Shown here piece by piece: positions 1 through 8,399 of a stretch of DNA of 33,118 nt (its first letter is position 1; every line of letters begins with the position of its first letter). The position numbers and the translations under genes were made by a program. The stretch covers positions 752,392-785,509 of the forward strand of contig NZ_KQ970818.1 of the NCBI RefSeq assembly GCF_001579645.1, written 5' to 3'. This DNA is from Streptococcus infantis. GTDB taxonomy: Bacteria; Bacillota; Bacilli; Lactobacillales; Streptococcaceae. The notes beneath the pieces are model-generated. The model had not been told where the DNA came from and searched no databases. It was given only the letters and a program-made list of their open reading frames with translations.

Positions 1-188
1 GCATCAATGATATTTTGAAGGACTTGTTTGTATTCACGGTAGGCAGTTACAGTATCGCGAGTAGAAGCTTCCTCTTTTGAAAGCTCCATGAAACGCTTGG
101 TATCAGAGACCACATCAGGGTCGCTCAGCAATTCTCCCAACTCTTCATAACGGTCTTCTACAGCTTGTAGTTGATCATAGATGTTCAT
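1..188 (-). CDS. prfA: Peptide chain release factor 1, N-terminal part only
   Basis: The reverse strand encodes about 62 residues beginning [20 protein letters not shown] and is cut by the left edge of the window. The sequence matches the N-terminal helical domain of bacterial RF1, which recognises UAA and UAG stop codons and releases the finished peptide from the ribosome. The GGQ and PxT motifs that would prove function lie outside the window. The ATG at 186-188 follows the tdk stop codon by only two bases, so the gene is almost certainly co-transcribed with tdk. A TAAGAATG context overlapping the end of tdk suggests translational coupling. Identity rests on the N-terminus and on the tdk-prfA neighbourhood known from streptococci. 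Confidence 0.9.
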   Translation of the reverse strand, partial: MNIYDQLQAVEDRYEELGELLSDPDVVSDTKRFMELSKEEASTRDTVTAYREYKQVLQNIID

Positions 189-190
189 TC

Positions 191-775
191 TTATTGATTC
201 TCCTTATTGATTTCAGGCGCAAAATAATGTTTACGGCAAACCGAGATATAGGTTTCATTCCCACCTATCTGGATTTGTTCTCCTTCATAAGTAGGTTTTC
301 CATCTAGCGTACGTAGTACCATGGTCGCCTTTTTCTTACAATACTGGCAGATGGTTTTGATCTCATCAATTTTATCTGCTAATAACAATAGATGTTTAGA
401 TCCTTCGAACAGCTCATTGCGAAAGTCGTTCTTCAAACCAAATGCCATGACCGGTATATCTAACTCATCCACAACACGAGCTAAATCATAAACATGATGA
501 CGCTTCAGAAACTGGGCCTCATCAACCAAAACACAGTAGGGTTTAACTTCCAAATCTCGAATCAAACCATAAATATCTGTATCATTTTCGATAGCAACTG
601 CTGGTCGCTTCATGCCAATCCGACTCGACACATAGCCTATACCGTCTCTTGTATCCAGAGCCGAAGTCATGATAACAACTCCCTTTCCTTGCTCCTCATA
701 GTTATAGGCTACCTTGAGAATCTCGATGGTCTTTCCTGAATTCATGGTCCCATAACGATAATACAACTGTGCCAT
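191..775 (-). CDS. tdk: Thymidine kinase
   Basis: A 194-aa type II (TK1-like) thymidine kinase, the usual length for Gram-positive bacteria. It phosphorylates thymidine to dTMP with ATP in the nucleoside salvage pathway. The Walker A loop GTMNSGKT is at residues 9-16 and a Walker B-like DEAQF at 85-89. The structural zinc site is formed by CQYC (143, 146) with C180 and H183 near the C-terminus. A TATACT -10 with a TG extension lies upstream at 817-822. The gene precedes prfA with a two-base gap. Nothing is unusual in length or motifs, and all key residues are present. Confidence 0.97.
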   Translation of the reverse strand: MAQLYYRYGTMNSGKTIEILKVAYNYEEQGKGVVIMTSALDTRDGIGYVSSRIGMKRPAVAIENDTDIYGLIRDLEVKPYCVLVDEAQFLKRHHVYDLARVVDELDIPVMAFGLKNDFRNELFEGSKHLLLLADKIDEIKTICQYCKKKATMVLRTLDGKPTYEGEQIQIGGNETYISVCRKHYFAPEINKENQ

Positions 776-816
776 GTTTCTATTTCACGTCCATTTCTAA
801 TTTTCTGCTACATTCT

Positions 817-845
817 AGTATATCATATTTTCCAAAAGCTTTAAA
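817..845 (-). promoter_or_regulatory. Predicted tdk promoter
   Basis: On the reverse strand, TTTAAA (840-845), a 17-base spacer and TATACT (817-822), preceded by TGa, form a good extended -10 promoter about 40 bases before the tdk ATG. It sits back to back with the tautomerase promoter; the two elements lie within 50 bases of each other. Confidence 0.7.
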
Positions 846-855
846 CGGCAAAATG

Positions 856-864
856 TGGTAAAAT
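856..864 (+). promoter_or_regulatory. Extended -10 element for the tautomerase gene
   Basis: TGGTAAAAT fits the TGnTATAAT extended -10 form common in pneumococci and lies 34 bases before the ATG at 898. There is no convincing -35 hexamer 17 bases upstream, as often happens for extended -10 promoters. Confidence 0.5.
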
Positions 865-897
865 AGAAGAAATCAATAACTAGTGGAGGAAGCTATT

Positions 898-1080
898 ATG
901 CCATTTGTACGCATCGATTTATTTGAAGGGCGCACGCTCGAGCAAAAGAAAGCCCTAGCAAAGGAAGTAACTGAAGCTGTGGTTCGTAACACTGGTGCAC
1001 CACAATCTGCTGTTCATGTCATCATCAACGATATGCCTGAAGGAACTTACTTCCCTCAAGGGGAAATGCGCACTAAGTAA
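898..1080 (+). CDS. 4-oxalocrotonate tautomerase family protein
   Basis: A 60-aa protein starting MPFVRIDLFEG. The ATG at 898 is preferred over a GTG at 883 because GGAGGA at 885-890 is well spaced for it, and because family members need proline directly after the initiator Met: after Met removal, Pro1 is the catalytic base. The length and the basic residues (Arg4, and Arg-rich positions near Thr34) fit the small 4-OT tautomerases, which are usually hexamers. The true substrate in streptococci is not known, since no aromatic meta-cleavage pathway exists here; the name gives the fold and chemistry, not the pathway. It is a single-gene transcript closed by a terminator directly after the stop. 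Confidence 0.9.
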   Translation: MPFVRIDLFEGRTLEQKKALAKEVTEAVVRNTGAPQSAVHVIINDMPEGTYFPQGEMRTK

Positions 1081-1081
1081 A

Positions 1082-1110
1082 GCTTAAGCGATCTGCTTAG
1101 GCTTTTCTTT
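1082..1110 (+). terminator. Intrinsic terminator after the tautomerase gene
   Basis: GCTTAAGC (1082-1089) pairs with GCTTAGGC (1095-1102) with one wobble and a five-base loop, followed by TTTTCTTT. It starts one base after the stop codon. Confidence 0.85.
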
Positions 1111-1124
1111 ATAAGTGGCATCCG

Positions 1125-1153
1125 TTGAATAAAAAACTTTATTTTGTTACAAT
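1125..1153 (+). promoter_or_regulatory. Predicted mnmE promoter
   Basis: TTGAAT (1125-1130), a 17-base spacer and TACAAT (1148-1153), preceded by TGt, make an extended -10 promoter about 40 bases before the mnmE start. Confidence 0.65.
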
Positions 1154-1194
1154 TTTAAGAGATATTTGTATATAAATTGTTAAAAGGAAATGAA

Positions 1195-2568
1195 ATGATT
1201 ACACGTGAATTTGATACCATTGCTGCAATCTCGACACCGCTTGGTGAAGGAGCTATTGGTATTGTCCGCTTGAGCGGAACAGACAGTTTTGCCATTGCGC
1301 AAAAGATTTTTAAAGGCAAAGATTTGAGTCAGGTTGCTAGCCACACACTGAACTACGGCCACATTGTTGACCCTTTGACTGGTAAGGTTATGGACGAGGT
1401 CATGGTAGGAGCTATGAGGTCTCCGAAGACCTTTACTCGTGAGGATATTATCGAGATTAACACCCACGGAGGGATTGCCGTAACCAATGAAATTCTGCAA
1501 CTGGCTATCCGTGAAGGGGCTCGCATGGCAGAACCTGGTGAATTTACCAAGCGTGCCTTCCTCAATGGTCGTGTAGACTTGACTCAGGCTGAGGCAGTTA
1601 TGGATATCATCCGTGCTAAGACTGACAAGGCCATGAATATTGCAGTCAAGCAACTAGACGGTTCTTTATCTGACCTCATTAACAATACTCGTCAGGAAAT
1701 TCTCAATACACTAGCACAAGTAGAGGTGAATATCGACTATCCTGAGTATGACGATGTGGAAGAGGCTACTACTGCTGTTGTCCGTGAAAAAACTTTAGAA
1801 TTTGAACAACTCTTAACCAATCTCTTAAAAACGGCACGTCGTGGGAAGATTCTCCGAGAAGGGATTTCAACAGCTATCATTGGTCGTCCAAATGTTGGAA
1901 AATCAAGCCTTCTTAACAACCTTCTACGAGAAGATAAGGCCATTGTAACTGACATCGCTGGGACAACTCGAGATGTCATCGAAGAATACGTCAATATCAA
2001 CGGTGTTCCACTTAAGTTGATTGATACTGCTGGTATCCGTGAAACAGATGATATCGTCGAGCAAATCGGTGTTGAACGCTCCAAAAAAGCCCTCAAGGAA
2101 GCTGACTTGGTACTACTTGTCTTAAACGCCAGCGAACTTCTAACTGCCCAAGACCGACAACTTCTTGAAATCAGCCAAGATACCAACCGTATCATCCTAC
2201 TGAACAAAACTGACCTACCTGAGGCTATTGAAACTGAAGAACTTCCTGAAGATGTCATCCGTATTTCGGTCCTCAAAAATCAAAACATTGATAAGATTGA
2301 AGAACGGATTAACAGCCTCTTCTTTGAAAATGCTGGCTTGGTCGAACAAGATGCTACTTACTTGTCAAACGCCCGTCACATTTCCTTGATTGAAAAGGCT
2401 GTTGAAAGCCTACAAGCTGTTAATGAAGGGCTGGAACTAGGTATGCCAGTTGACTTGCTTCAAGTTGACTTGACCCGTACTTGGGAAATCCTCGGAGAAA
2501 TCACAGGGGATGCTGCTCCAGATGAACTCATTACACAGTTGTTCAGCCAATTTTGTCTGGGTAAATAA
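1195..2568 (+). CDS. mnmE: tRNA modification GTPase MnmE (TrmE/ThdF)
   Basis: A 457-aa protein, the normal family length. With MnmG it installs the aminomethyl or carboxymethylaminomethyl group on wobble uridine U34 of certain tRNAs. The N-terminal formyl-THF-binding and dimerisation domain covers about residues 1-118, followed by a helical domain interrupted by the G domain. The G domain shows GRPNVGKSS (230-238), GTTRD near 256, DTAG (277-280) and NKTD near 340. The C-terminal FCLGK carries the conserved CxGK cysteine. I chose ATG 1195, preceded by AAAGGAAATGA, over an in-frame TTG at 1177 because family members begin [15 protein letters not shown]. mnmG is not in the window. It stands alone between two terminators. 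Confidence 0.97.
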   Translation: MITREFDTIAAISTPLGEGAIGIVRLSGTDSFAIAQKIFKGKDLSQVASHTLNYGHIVDPLTGKVMDEVMVGAMRSPKTFTREDIIEINTHGGIAVTNEILQLAIREGARMAEPGEFTKRAFLNGRVDLTQAEAVMDIIRAKTDKAMNIAVKQLDGSLSDLINNTRQEILNTLAQVEVNIDYPEYDDVEEATTAVVREKTLEFEQLLTNLLKTARRGKILREGISTAIIGRPNVGKSSLLNNLLREDKAIVTDIAGTTRDVIEEYVNINGVPLKLIDTAGIRETDDIVEQIGVERSKKALKEADLVLLVLNASELLTAQDRQLLEISQDTNRIILLNKTDLPEAIETEELPEDVIRISVLKNQNIDKIEERINSLFFENAGLVEQDATYLSNARHISLIEKAVESLQAVNEGLELGMPVDLLQVDLTRTWEILGEITGDAAPDELITQLFSQFCLGK

Positions 2569-2606
2569 GAAAAAACTAGGCCAAAAAAATGCTAGTCACC
2601 TAAAAA

Positions 2607-2641
2607 GAGGTTGGGACAAAACGATTCCGACCTCACTTTTT
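2607..2641 (+). terminator. Terminator after mnmE (first copy of a repeated terminator element)
   Basis: GAGGTTGGGA (2607-2616) pairs with TTCCGACCTC (2625-2634) with two wobbles, then ACTTTTTAT. The stem sequence and the downstream 31-base tail recur after pepT at 5329-5406. Confidence 0.75.
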
Positions 2642-2655
2642 ATTATAAATCATAA

Positions 2656-2686
2656 TTTGACGCGGTAGCTGATTGAACTTTTTGTT
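2656..2686. repeat. 31-base repeat, copy 1
   Basis: A 31-base stretch centred on GCGGTAGCTGATTGAAC reappears at 5376-5406 with two substitutions, each time about 15-20 bases downstream of a GACCTC...T-run terminator. I do not recognise it as a complete BOX, RUP or SPRITE element. It may be part of an undocumented or degraded mitis-group intergenic repeat. Confidence 0.7.
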
Positions 2687-2729
2687 CGTCTTTTAGACTC
2701 CAAAAAGCTCCTAATCATCCTCGCGGGGC

Positions 2730-2780
2730 TGGGACTACGAAATCAAGACTTTGTCTATTGATTTCTGTCCCACCGCCTTT
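2730..2780. terminator. Long imperfect hairpin in the mnmE-hemH convergent spacer
   Basis: TGGGACTACGAAATCAAGAC (2730-2749) pairs with GTCTATTGATTTCTGTCCCA (2753-2772) around a three-base loop with few mismatches, followed by CCGCCTTTTCTTT. Stems of this TGGGAC...GTCCCA type are frequent between convergent genes in mitis-group streptococci. Here it can serve the leftward hemH transcript and back up mnmE. The spacer 2569-2854 contains only this hairpin, the mnmE terminator and the 31-base repeat. Confidence 0.65.
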
Positions 2781-2854
2781 TCTTTCACCTTCTAAGCTAT
2801 ATCCTGCCTAGCAGATATTTGAAACAAACTTTACCAGTTCTTTTCTATTTTCAC

Positions 2855-3949
2855 TTAGTCTTTGGGTAATTTGCCAGCTTTTTCAAGCATTTTTTTGATT
2901 AAATAAGGCATCTTGACATTTTCACGACCTTTTTTCTCAATTAATTTTTTAACAAATTCTGGCATTTGTAAGTCTTGTGATTCATCTAAAATATTCTTAG
3001 TTTCATCCGAAGGGACTAATTCATCAAAGGTTTCTTCTTCTGGGAGGAATTCTCTAAATTCTTTATGTTCGTTAGCTCGGACAATATTGACCAAGGCATC
3101 AATCAAACGAGAATCTGTATTTGGCATTGGTGGACGATGGTAGTTCACCTCCAATTCCTGACACAAGTCATAACATTCCACATCGTTGTCAAACAAGACT
3201 TCAATATGCTCACTGATAAAACTAATAGGCACAAAAATATAATGCTCTGGATGTTCTTCCTGTTCTCTAAGATATTCCAGGACATCTGGTTTAATCCAGG
3301 GGATACCAATGTCACTCTCACTCTGCCAAGTGTTGGTATATTGCTCTGGTTTCAAGCCTAATTTCTCAGCAATTAACTTGCTATTTTCGAAAATCTGGTC
3401 GATATAGGGATCACCAAAATCCAAGGCAAAAATGGGCACACTGTGGGCAGAAAAGATGACTTTAAAGCTATCCTGTTTCACCTTTTCTTTTAAAATTTTA
3501 GCAATTTCATCTGCCCAATAGTTTAAGAGTGCTTCTTCTTGATACCAGTCCTTAATAACTAAAAACTGAATTTGTTTGCTTTCCAGAAACTTTTCGTACC
3601 CCATGACAGAGTAAAAGGAATAGTGTGGCTCCAAAATCAAGCAAATACACTTTTCAATTCCATCTGCTTCCATTTGCCGAATCACATCTGGAATAAAAGG
3701 GGTTGAAAATTTATTGGCAAAATAAACACTATATTCATTTCCCAATCTAGCATCTACTAAGGCAACTTCTTCACGGGTAATTTTTTGTAGTGGGGTTCCT
3801 CCAATTCGAACATAATTATCATAAAGTGTTTGAATTTCATGGTCTTGAGGTCGAACTCCACGACGAATGTTAGTAAAAAAGTCTGCTACTCCTTCAAAGG
3901 TAATCTCTTCTGGGGAACCAAATGTCATCATTAAAATCGCTTTTTTCAT
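2855..3949 (-). CDS. hemH: Ferrochelatase (coproporphyrin ferrochelatase type)
   Basis: A 364-aa ferrochelatase-family protein. Family members insert Fe2+ into a porphyrin; Firmicute enzymes are now thought to act on coproporphyrin III (CpfC). SAHS at about 167-170 contains the metal-site His (H169) and EHIEVLFD near 248-254 the partner Glu (E250). It is longer than Bacillus HemH (about 310 aa) through a charged C-terminal tail (about 300-364) ending in lysine-rich helices. No other heme-biosynthesis gene is present, and streptococci of this group are generally heme auxotrophs, so the role of a lone ferrochelatase is open: it might act on imported porphyrin or in the reverse direction. It is transcribed alone and divergently from pepT. 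Confidence 0.92.
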   Translation of the reverse strand: MKKAILMMTFGSPEEITFEGVADFFTNIRRGVRPQDHEIQTLYDNYVRIGGTPLQKITREEVALVDARLGNEYSVYFANKFSTPFIPDVIRQMEADGIEKCICLILEPHYSFYSVMGYEKFLESKQIQFLVIKDWYQEEALLNYWADEIAKILKEKVKQDSFKVIFSAHSVPIFALDFGDPYIDQIFENSKLIAEKLGLKPEQYTNTWQSESDIGIPWIKPDVLEYLREQEEHPEHYIFVPISFISEHIEVLFDNDVECYDLCQELEVNYHRPPMPNTDSRLIDALVNIVRANEHKEFREFLPEEETFDELVPSDETKNILDESQDLQMPEFVKKLIEKKGRENVKMPYLIKKMLEKAGKLPKD

Positions 3950-3981
3950 CTCTGCATCCTTGTGATATTTTTATCTTTTTT

Positions 3982-4010
3982 ATTGTATCACTAAAACAGC
4001 CATAAGTAAA
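3982..4010 (-). promoter_or_regulatory. Predicted hemH promoter
   Basis: Reverse strand: TTTACT (4005-4010), 17 bases, TACAAT (3982-3987) with TGa before it. The -10 is about 33 bases before the hemH start. Confidence 0.65.
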
Positions 4011-4044
4011 CGCTAACATAAGAATGTTACCTCCCTTCTGACTT

Positions 4045-4073
4045 TTGTTTTTCTCTTCTTTCTATGATACAAT
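4045..4073 (+). promoter_or_regulatory. Predicted pepT promoter
   Basis: TTGTTT (4045-4050), 17 bases, TACAAT (4068-4073) preceded by TGa, about 30 bases before the pepT ATG. It is divergent from the hemH promoter with about 35 bases between the two -35 elements. Confidence 0.7.
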
Positions 4074-4103
4074 GGTTTTAAAAGAAGGAAAAAAGGAGTT
4101 ACG

Positions 4104-5327
4104 ATGAAATATCCAACATTGTTGGAGCGTTTTTTGACTTATGTCAAAGTCAATACTCGTTCTGACGAACATTCAACCACTACACCAAGTACCCAAAGTC
4201 AAGTAGACTTCGCAACCAATGTCCTCATCCCTGAGATGAAACGTGTTGGTTTGCAAAATGTTTACTACCTACCAAACGGTTTTGCTATCGGAACCTTACC
4301 AGCCAACGACCCAAGTTTGACTCGTAAGATCGGTTTTATCTCCCACATGGATACAGCTGATTTTAATGCTGAAGGTGTCAATCCACAAGTTATTGAAAAC
4401 TACGACGGTGGAGTTATCGAGCTTGGCAATTCTGGTTTCAAGCTTGATCCAGCAGATTTTAAGAGTTTAGAGAAATATCCAGGGCAAACCTTGATCACTA
4501 CTGATGGAACTACTTTGCTCGGGGCTGATGACAAATCTGGTATCGCTGAAATCATGACAGCTATCGAATACTTGACTGCTCATCCTGAGATTAAACACTG
4601 TGAAATCCGTGTCGGCTTTGGTCCTGATGAAGAAATCGGTGTTGGTGCCAATAAATTTGATGCAGAGGACTTCAATGTTGACTTTGCTTATACAGTTGAT
4701 GGCGGACCTCTTGGGGAATTGCAATACGAAACTTTCTCTGCTGCAGGTGCAGAACTTCACTTCCAAGGACGTAATGTCCACCCAGGAACTGCTAAAGGGC
4801 AAATGGTCAATGCCCTTCAATTAGCCATCGACTTCCACAACCAACTCCCAGTAGGTGACCGACCAGAATTAACAGATGGTTACCAAGGTTTCTACCATCT
4901 CATGGATGTAACAGGTACTGTTGAGGAAGCGCGTGCTAGTTACATCATTCGTGACTTTGAAAAAGAAAGCTTCGAAGCGCGTAAAGCTGCCATGCAAGCT
5001 ATTGCTGATAAGATGAATCAAGAACTTGGTAGCGATCGGGTAACCTTGACTTTGACAGACCAGTATTACAACATGAAGGAAGTCATTGAAAAGGATATGA
5101 CTCCAATCACCATCGCTAAAGCAGTCATGGAAAGTCTTGATATTACACCAATTATCGAGCCTATCCGTGGAGGAACAGACGGTTCTAAAATTTCCTTTAT
5201 GGGAATTCCTACGCCAAATATCTTTGCTGGTGGTGAAAATATGCACGGACGTTTTGAATACGTTAGTCTACAAACAATGGAACGTGCAGTTGACACCATT
5301 ATTGGAATTGTAGCTTATAAAGACTAA
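4104..5327 (+). CDS. pepT: Peptidase T (tripeptide aminopeptidase, M20 family)
   Basis: A 407-aa cytoplasmic zinc aminopeptidase that removes the N-terminal residue from tripeptides, helping amino-acid-auxotrophic streptococci to use imported peptides. The dinuclear zinc motifs of M20B enzymes are all visible: SHMDTAD (H81, D83), GADDKSG with bridging D142, the general-base pair DEE (E176, E177), D199 in TVDGG, and the C-terminal ligand His in GGENMHG near 381. Length is standard. AAAGGAG lies at the correct distance before ATG 4104. Its own promoter and a strong terminator show it is monocistronic. Confidence 0.97.
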   Translation: MKYPTLLERFLTYVKVNTRSDEHSTTTPSTQSQVDFATNVLIPEMKRVGLQNVYYLPNGFAIGTLPANDPSLTRKIGFISHMDTADFNAEGVNPQVIENYDGGVIELGNSGFKLDPADFKSLEKYPGQTLITTDGTTLLGADDKSGIAEIMTAIEYLTAHPEIKHCEIRVGFGPDEEIGVGANKFDAEDFNVDFAYTVDGGPLGELQYETFSAAGAELHFQGRNVHPGTAKGQMVNALQLAIDFHNQLPVGDRPELTDGYQGFYHLMDVTGTVEEARASYIIRDFEKESFEARKAAMQAIADKMNQELGSDRVTLTLTDQYYNMKEVIEKDMTPITIAKAVMESLDITPIIEPIRGGTDGSKISFMGIPTPNIFAGGENMHGRFEYVSLQTMERAVDTIIGIVAYKD

Positions 5328-5361
5328 AGAGATCGGGAAAAAATTCCCGACCTCTTTTTTT
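5328..5361 (+). terminator. Shared pepT / pht terminator (second copy of the repeated element)
   Basis: AGAGATCGGGAA (5328-5339) pairs with TTCCCGACCTCT (5344-5355), then TTTTTTT. It begins directly after the pepT stop and lies between the convergent pepT and pht genes. A-rich flanks allow it to act leftward as well. Confidence 0.85.
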
Positions 5362-5375
5362 ATCAGCAGTCTACT

Positions 5376-5406
5376 TTTGACACGGTAGCTGACTGAACTT
5401 TTTGTT
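5376..5406. repeat. 31-base repeat, copy 2
   Basis: Same 31-base tail as at 2656-2686 with two differences (CACGG for CGCGG, GACTG for GATTG). Its right end overlaps the first bases of the pht stop codon complement at 5405-5407, so the repeat abuts and partly supplies the stop. Confidence 0.7.
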
Positions 5407-8392
5407 ATTCTGCTACTTTTTCTCTTGTTTCTGGAGAGCTAGTTGCAGGAGTTAAGGTTGACTCAGCTTGTTTATCGTTTGTTTCTTTATTTGCTGTTTC
5501 GGTGTTAGCTTCAGCTGGCTTGACTTTGGATTGAAATTCCTGGTTTAATGAGACAATTTCTTGAGCAAGTGCTAGAAGAGCTTGCTTGTCTTTGCTTGCA
5601 GCTGACAATTTATCAAACAAAGCATCCACCTTTTCAAAGTCTGCATCAGAACCATTATTCCTTTCTAAATAAGTATGAAGGGCAATGACACCATTATAAA
5701 GTTTTTGATAAAGAACTAAAACCTCTGGGTCTTGGTTGGCATTCTCACGTTCAGTCTGAATGGTTTGTGAAATACGCTTCAGAAGGTCTTGGACTTGCGT
5801 GTTTAGTTCATCAAGGTCTGCATCGTCTTTCTCTAAAGCAGCTTTCAGGTTTTTCACCTCGTCAGCAAGTGAAGCTTTCACTCCTTCTTCGTTGACTTGA
5901 GCCACTAACTCTTCAGCTTTTGTTAAGAGTTCTTCTACTTGATCTTTTCGAACATGATTACTTTGTTCCTCAGGCTTAATATCATCATACAAACCTTTCA
6001 AAAACTCATAGACTGCTGTTTTAGCACTATGGCCATCCACTTTTTCAGTATCTAAAATCGTTTCAGAAGGTTTACTTGTAACAGGTTCATTCTTCAGAGC
6101 TTCTTCAACTTCTAGTTTTGTTTGATAGATTTCTGGGAACAGTTTGTTCAAGTCAGTCGCCTTAAGGAAGGATTGGGATTGATAAAGTGTCCAAGTTAAG
6201 TTAGCAACTTTATGTCTAAGAGTGTCATTTAAGTGATTATCAGATAAATGTTGATAGAAATACTTAATGTACTCGACTGTTGTAACTCCAGTTCGATCAT
6301 TGAAATCTTGTAGAGCTTGTAGTTTTGCTTCTACTGCATCTAAGCCAGCCTTATCTTGAGCCAATTTATTTTCTTGGAGCTGAGCCAAGAGATCCTTCTT
6401 AGGAAGTCCATAAGCATCCGTATCCAAGGTATTAATCTTATCTACTAAAGCTTGATATTTCTTGTCTAAAGGACTGATTTCTGTTGGTTTTACACTAGCA
6501 TCAACATGGATATACTGCTTGTCAAAGAGATCTAATGCAGCTAGATAACCAGCTGTAGAGTTGGTTGAGAGCTTCTTCATATTTTCAGAGAATTGTCCCA
6601 AGGCAAGCTCAATCTGTCTCTGTAGAATTGGTTTATCCTTGTAAACTTCTCGGCTTTCTGCTAGAAGCTGGTCAACCTTATTTTGAACAGTCGCTTCATC
6701 AAAGGCTCCTGGTTGGTAGTTGGATTGCAAGGCAGGAATCTTATGTTTCAAAGCCACTTCATAGCCTTTAGTTTGTACTTTGATGTAGTGATTATGGTCA
6801 CCGTGAGGAATGACAAAGCTACCATTTTCCACCTGCAAACTATATGGAGAGACACCATCACGAAGGGCAGTTGTATAGAGTTCGTTTAGGAAATCAAGCT
6901 CTGCATCGCCTGTTTGAAGCGGAATACGAACGTGTTCTTTTCGAACTGCATAAGGGTGAATATGAGTTGGGTCGTAAGCCTGGTCTGGATTTCCAAATAC
7001 AAAGAATCCATTTGAAATTCGGATAGCTTCAAGCGGAACACCATAGGTTTTAGAGATATAAGCTATCTTTTCTTCATCGCTGGCATCTCGAGAGAAACTT
7101 TCTACAGTCTTGGCAAGAGGTTTAACAGGTTCTGCCTGATGTTGACCATGCAGATGCTCTTGAGCTGCCTTTATCTGCTCTGCTGACAAATCTTTTTTAA
7201 AGAAATAGTGGGCATGATCTCCATGTGAAACTACAAAACCTTGCTCATCTTCTCTAATCACACGCTCAGCGGCAAAGCCATGATCATGTTCATCTTCATG
7301 GTTGTTCTTATGAGTTACATTTTCATGATCACGCTGAACTGTTGGTTTATTTTGATTTTCTAACGGCTTTGTTAGTGTTAAGGCACCGCCAAGTGGTATC
7401 AAACGAGCAATTTTTTGCTCCAAAGCAGACATACTACTATAAGGAATGAAATGGTAGTGATTGCCGTGTGGAATCGCAACTCCTGATGGTGTTCGACTGG
7501 TAATTTTAGCTGGGTCAAATACCAAACCATCAGATTCTTGATAGCGTTGACTAACTGGTAAAGCATATAACTGAGCAAGAAGACTTTGGAGGCTATCCTC
7601 TTGATCTACTGGGATGCTTGTTGCTGGGCTATCGGCTTGAGAACTTGGTGTAACACTTGGATTTGGTTTATAATCCGTCAGGCTTGGTTGACTTCCTCTT
7701 CCAGCTAGATAGGCTTGAGCTGCTGCTAATTCACTTGAAGATAGGGCACTCTTTGGAACGTAGTGATAATGCCCACCGTGAGGAACGATATAAGCATCCC
7801 CTGTATCTTCAATAATATCTGCAGCATTAAAGACATAACCATCATCCGTTGTATATCGACCTTGTGCTCTGGCAGCAAGAACTTCCTCACTTGCACTACC
7901 ACTATCTGATGTGTGTTCTTGTTTTTGCTGCTCGATTTGTTCTTTGGTACGGACATTATCAGCATGGCTTGCATCTTTTAGATAGACATAGTATTTACCG
8001 TCCACTTTGATGATATAGCCACCTTTAATCTCATTGACAATATCTTGATCACGCAACTGATAGTTCGGATCCTTCATGACCAGTTCTTCACTAAAGATTG
8101 CATCATAAGGCACCTTACCATTATAGTAATGGAAATGGTCGCCGTGGGAAGTCACATAACCTTGATCAGTGATCTTGGTAACAATCTGTTCAGCTTCTAT
8201 TCCTTCCTTCTTGCTAACTTGGTCTGGTGTCAGAGATTCATTCTTCTTAGCTTCAGATCCTTTACCGTCAACATAGGATACACGATTATCATCTTTTTTC
8301 TCAGGTGCTTGATGTTGATTTAAAGCATAAACGCAGACACTTAAAGCAAGGACCACTGCAGATCCTGCTAAATATTTTTTATTAATCTTCAT
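5405..8392 (-). CDS. Histidine triad surface protein, PhtA/PhtB-like C-terminal type
   Basis: A 995-aa secreted protein. The N-terminus MKINKKYLAGSAVVLALSVC is a signal sequence with a lipobox-like LSVC (C20). Five HxxHxH triads are visible at about 83-88 (HGDHFH), 205-210, 309-314, 390-395 and 530-535, with an extra His-rich stretch at 356-371. The residues after 435 (YGVPLEAIRIS..., PALQSNYQPGAFDE...) form a long helical region that I associate with pneumococcal PhtA/PhtB rather than PhtD or PhtE. The last 40 residues are a Thr/Glu/Lys-rich tail without an LPxTG motif. Pht proteins bind zinc through the triads, are thought to feed AdcAII, and have been linked to factor H/complement evasion. 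The start lies 7 bases after adcAII, with GAGGAG overlapping the adcAII stop, so it is in the same AdcR-controlled operon. Paralogue assignment is from memory. Confidence 0.88.
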   Translation of the reverse strand: MKINKKYLAGSAVVLALSVCVYALNQHQAPEKKDDNRVSYVDGKGSEAKKNESLTPDQVSKKEGIEAEQIVTKITDQGYVTSHGDHFHYYNGKVPYDAIFSEELVMKDPNYQLRDQDIVNEIKGGYIIKVDGKYYVYLKDASHADNVRTKEQIEQQKQEHTSDSGSASEEVLAARAQGRYTTDDGYVFNAADIIEDTGDAYIVPHGGHYHYVPKSALSSSELAAAQAYLAGRGSQPSLTDYKPNPSVTPSSQADSPATSIPVDQEDSLQSLLAQLYALPVSQRYQESDGLVFDPAKITSRTPSGVAIPHGNHYHFIPYSSMSALEQKIARLIPLGGALTLTKPLENQNKPTVQRDHENVTHKNNHEDEHDHGFAAERVIREDEQGFVVSHGDHAHYFFKKDLSAEQIKAAQEHLHGQHQAEPVKPLAKTVESFSRDASDEEKIAYISKTYGVPLEAIRISNGFFVFGNPDQAYDPTHIHPYAVRKEHVRIPLQTGDAELDFLNELYTTALRDGVSPYSLQVENGSFVIPHGDHNHYIKVQTKGYEVALKHKIPALQSNYQPGAFDEATVQNKVDQLLAESREVYKDKPILQRQIELALGQFSENMKKLSTNSTAGYLAALDLFDKQYIHVDASVKPTEISPLDKKYQALVDKINTLDTDAYGLPKKDLLAQLQENKLAQDKAGLDAVEAKLQALQDFNDRTGVTTVEYIKYFYQHLSDNHLNDTLRHKVANLTWTLYQSQSFLKATDLNKLFPEIYQTKLEVEEALKNEPVTSKPSETILDTEKVDGHSAKTAVYEFLKGLYDDIKPEEQSNHVRKDQVEELLTKAEELVAQVNEEGVKASLADEVKNLKAALEKDDADLDELNTQVQDLLKRISQTIQTERENANQDPEVLVLYQKLYNGVIALHTYLERNNGSDADFEKVDALFDKLSAASKDKQALLALAQEIVSLNQEFQSKVKPAEANTETANKETNDKQAESTLTPATSSPETREKVAE

Positions 8393-8399
8393 AATCTCC

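Noticed and set aside
883..897. GTG start five codons upstream for the tautomerase.
   Set aside because: It would bury the Shine-Dalgarno in the coding region and remove the N-terminal catalytic proline that defines the family.
1180..2276. Long antisense open frames (157 and 179 codons) opposite mnmE.
   Set aside because: They lie wholly within a well-conserved gene, have no ribosome binding site, and their composition is that expected for the complement of a coding region.
7726..7974. An 82-codon reverse-strand frame within the 995-aa pht gene.
   Set aside because: It is a different reading frame of repetitive pht coding sequence, without its own ribosome binding site.
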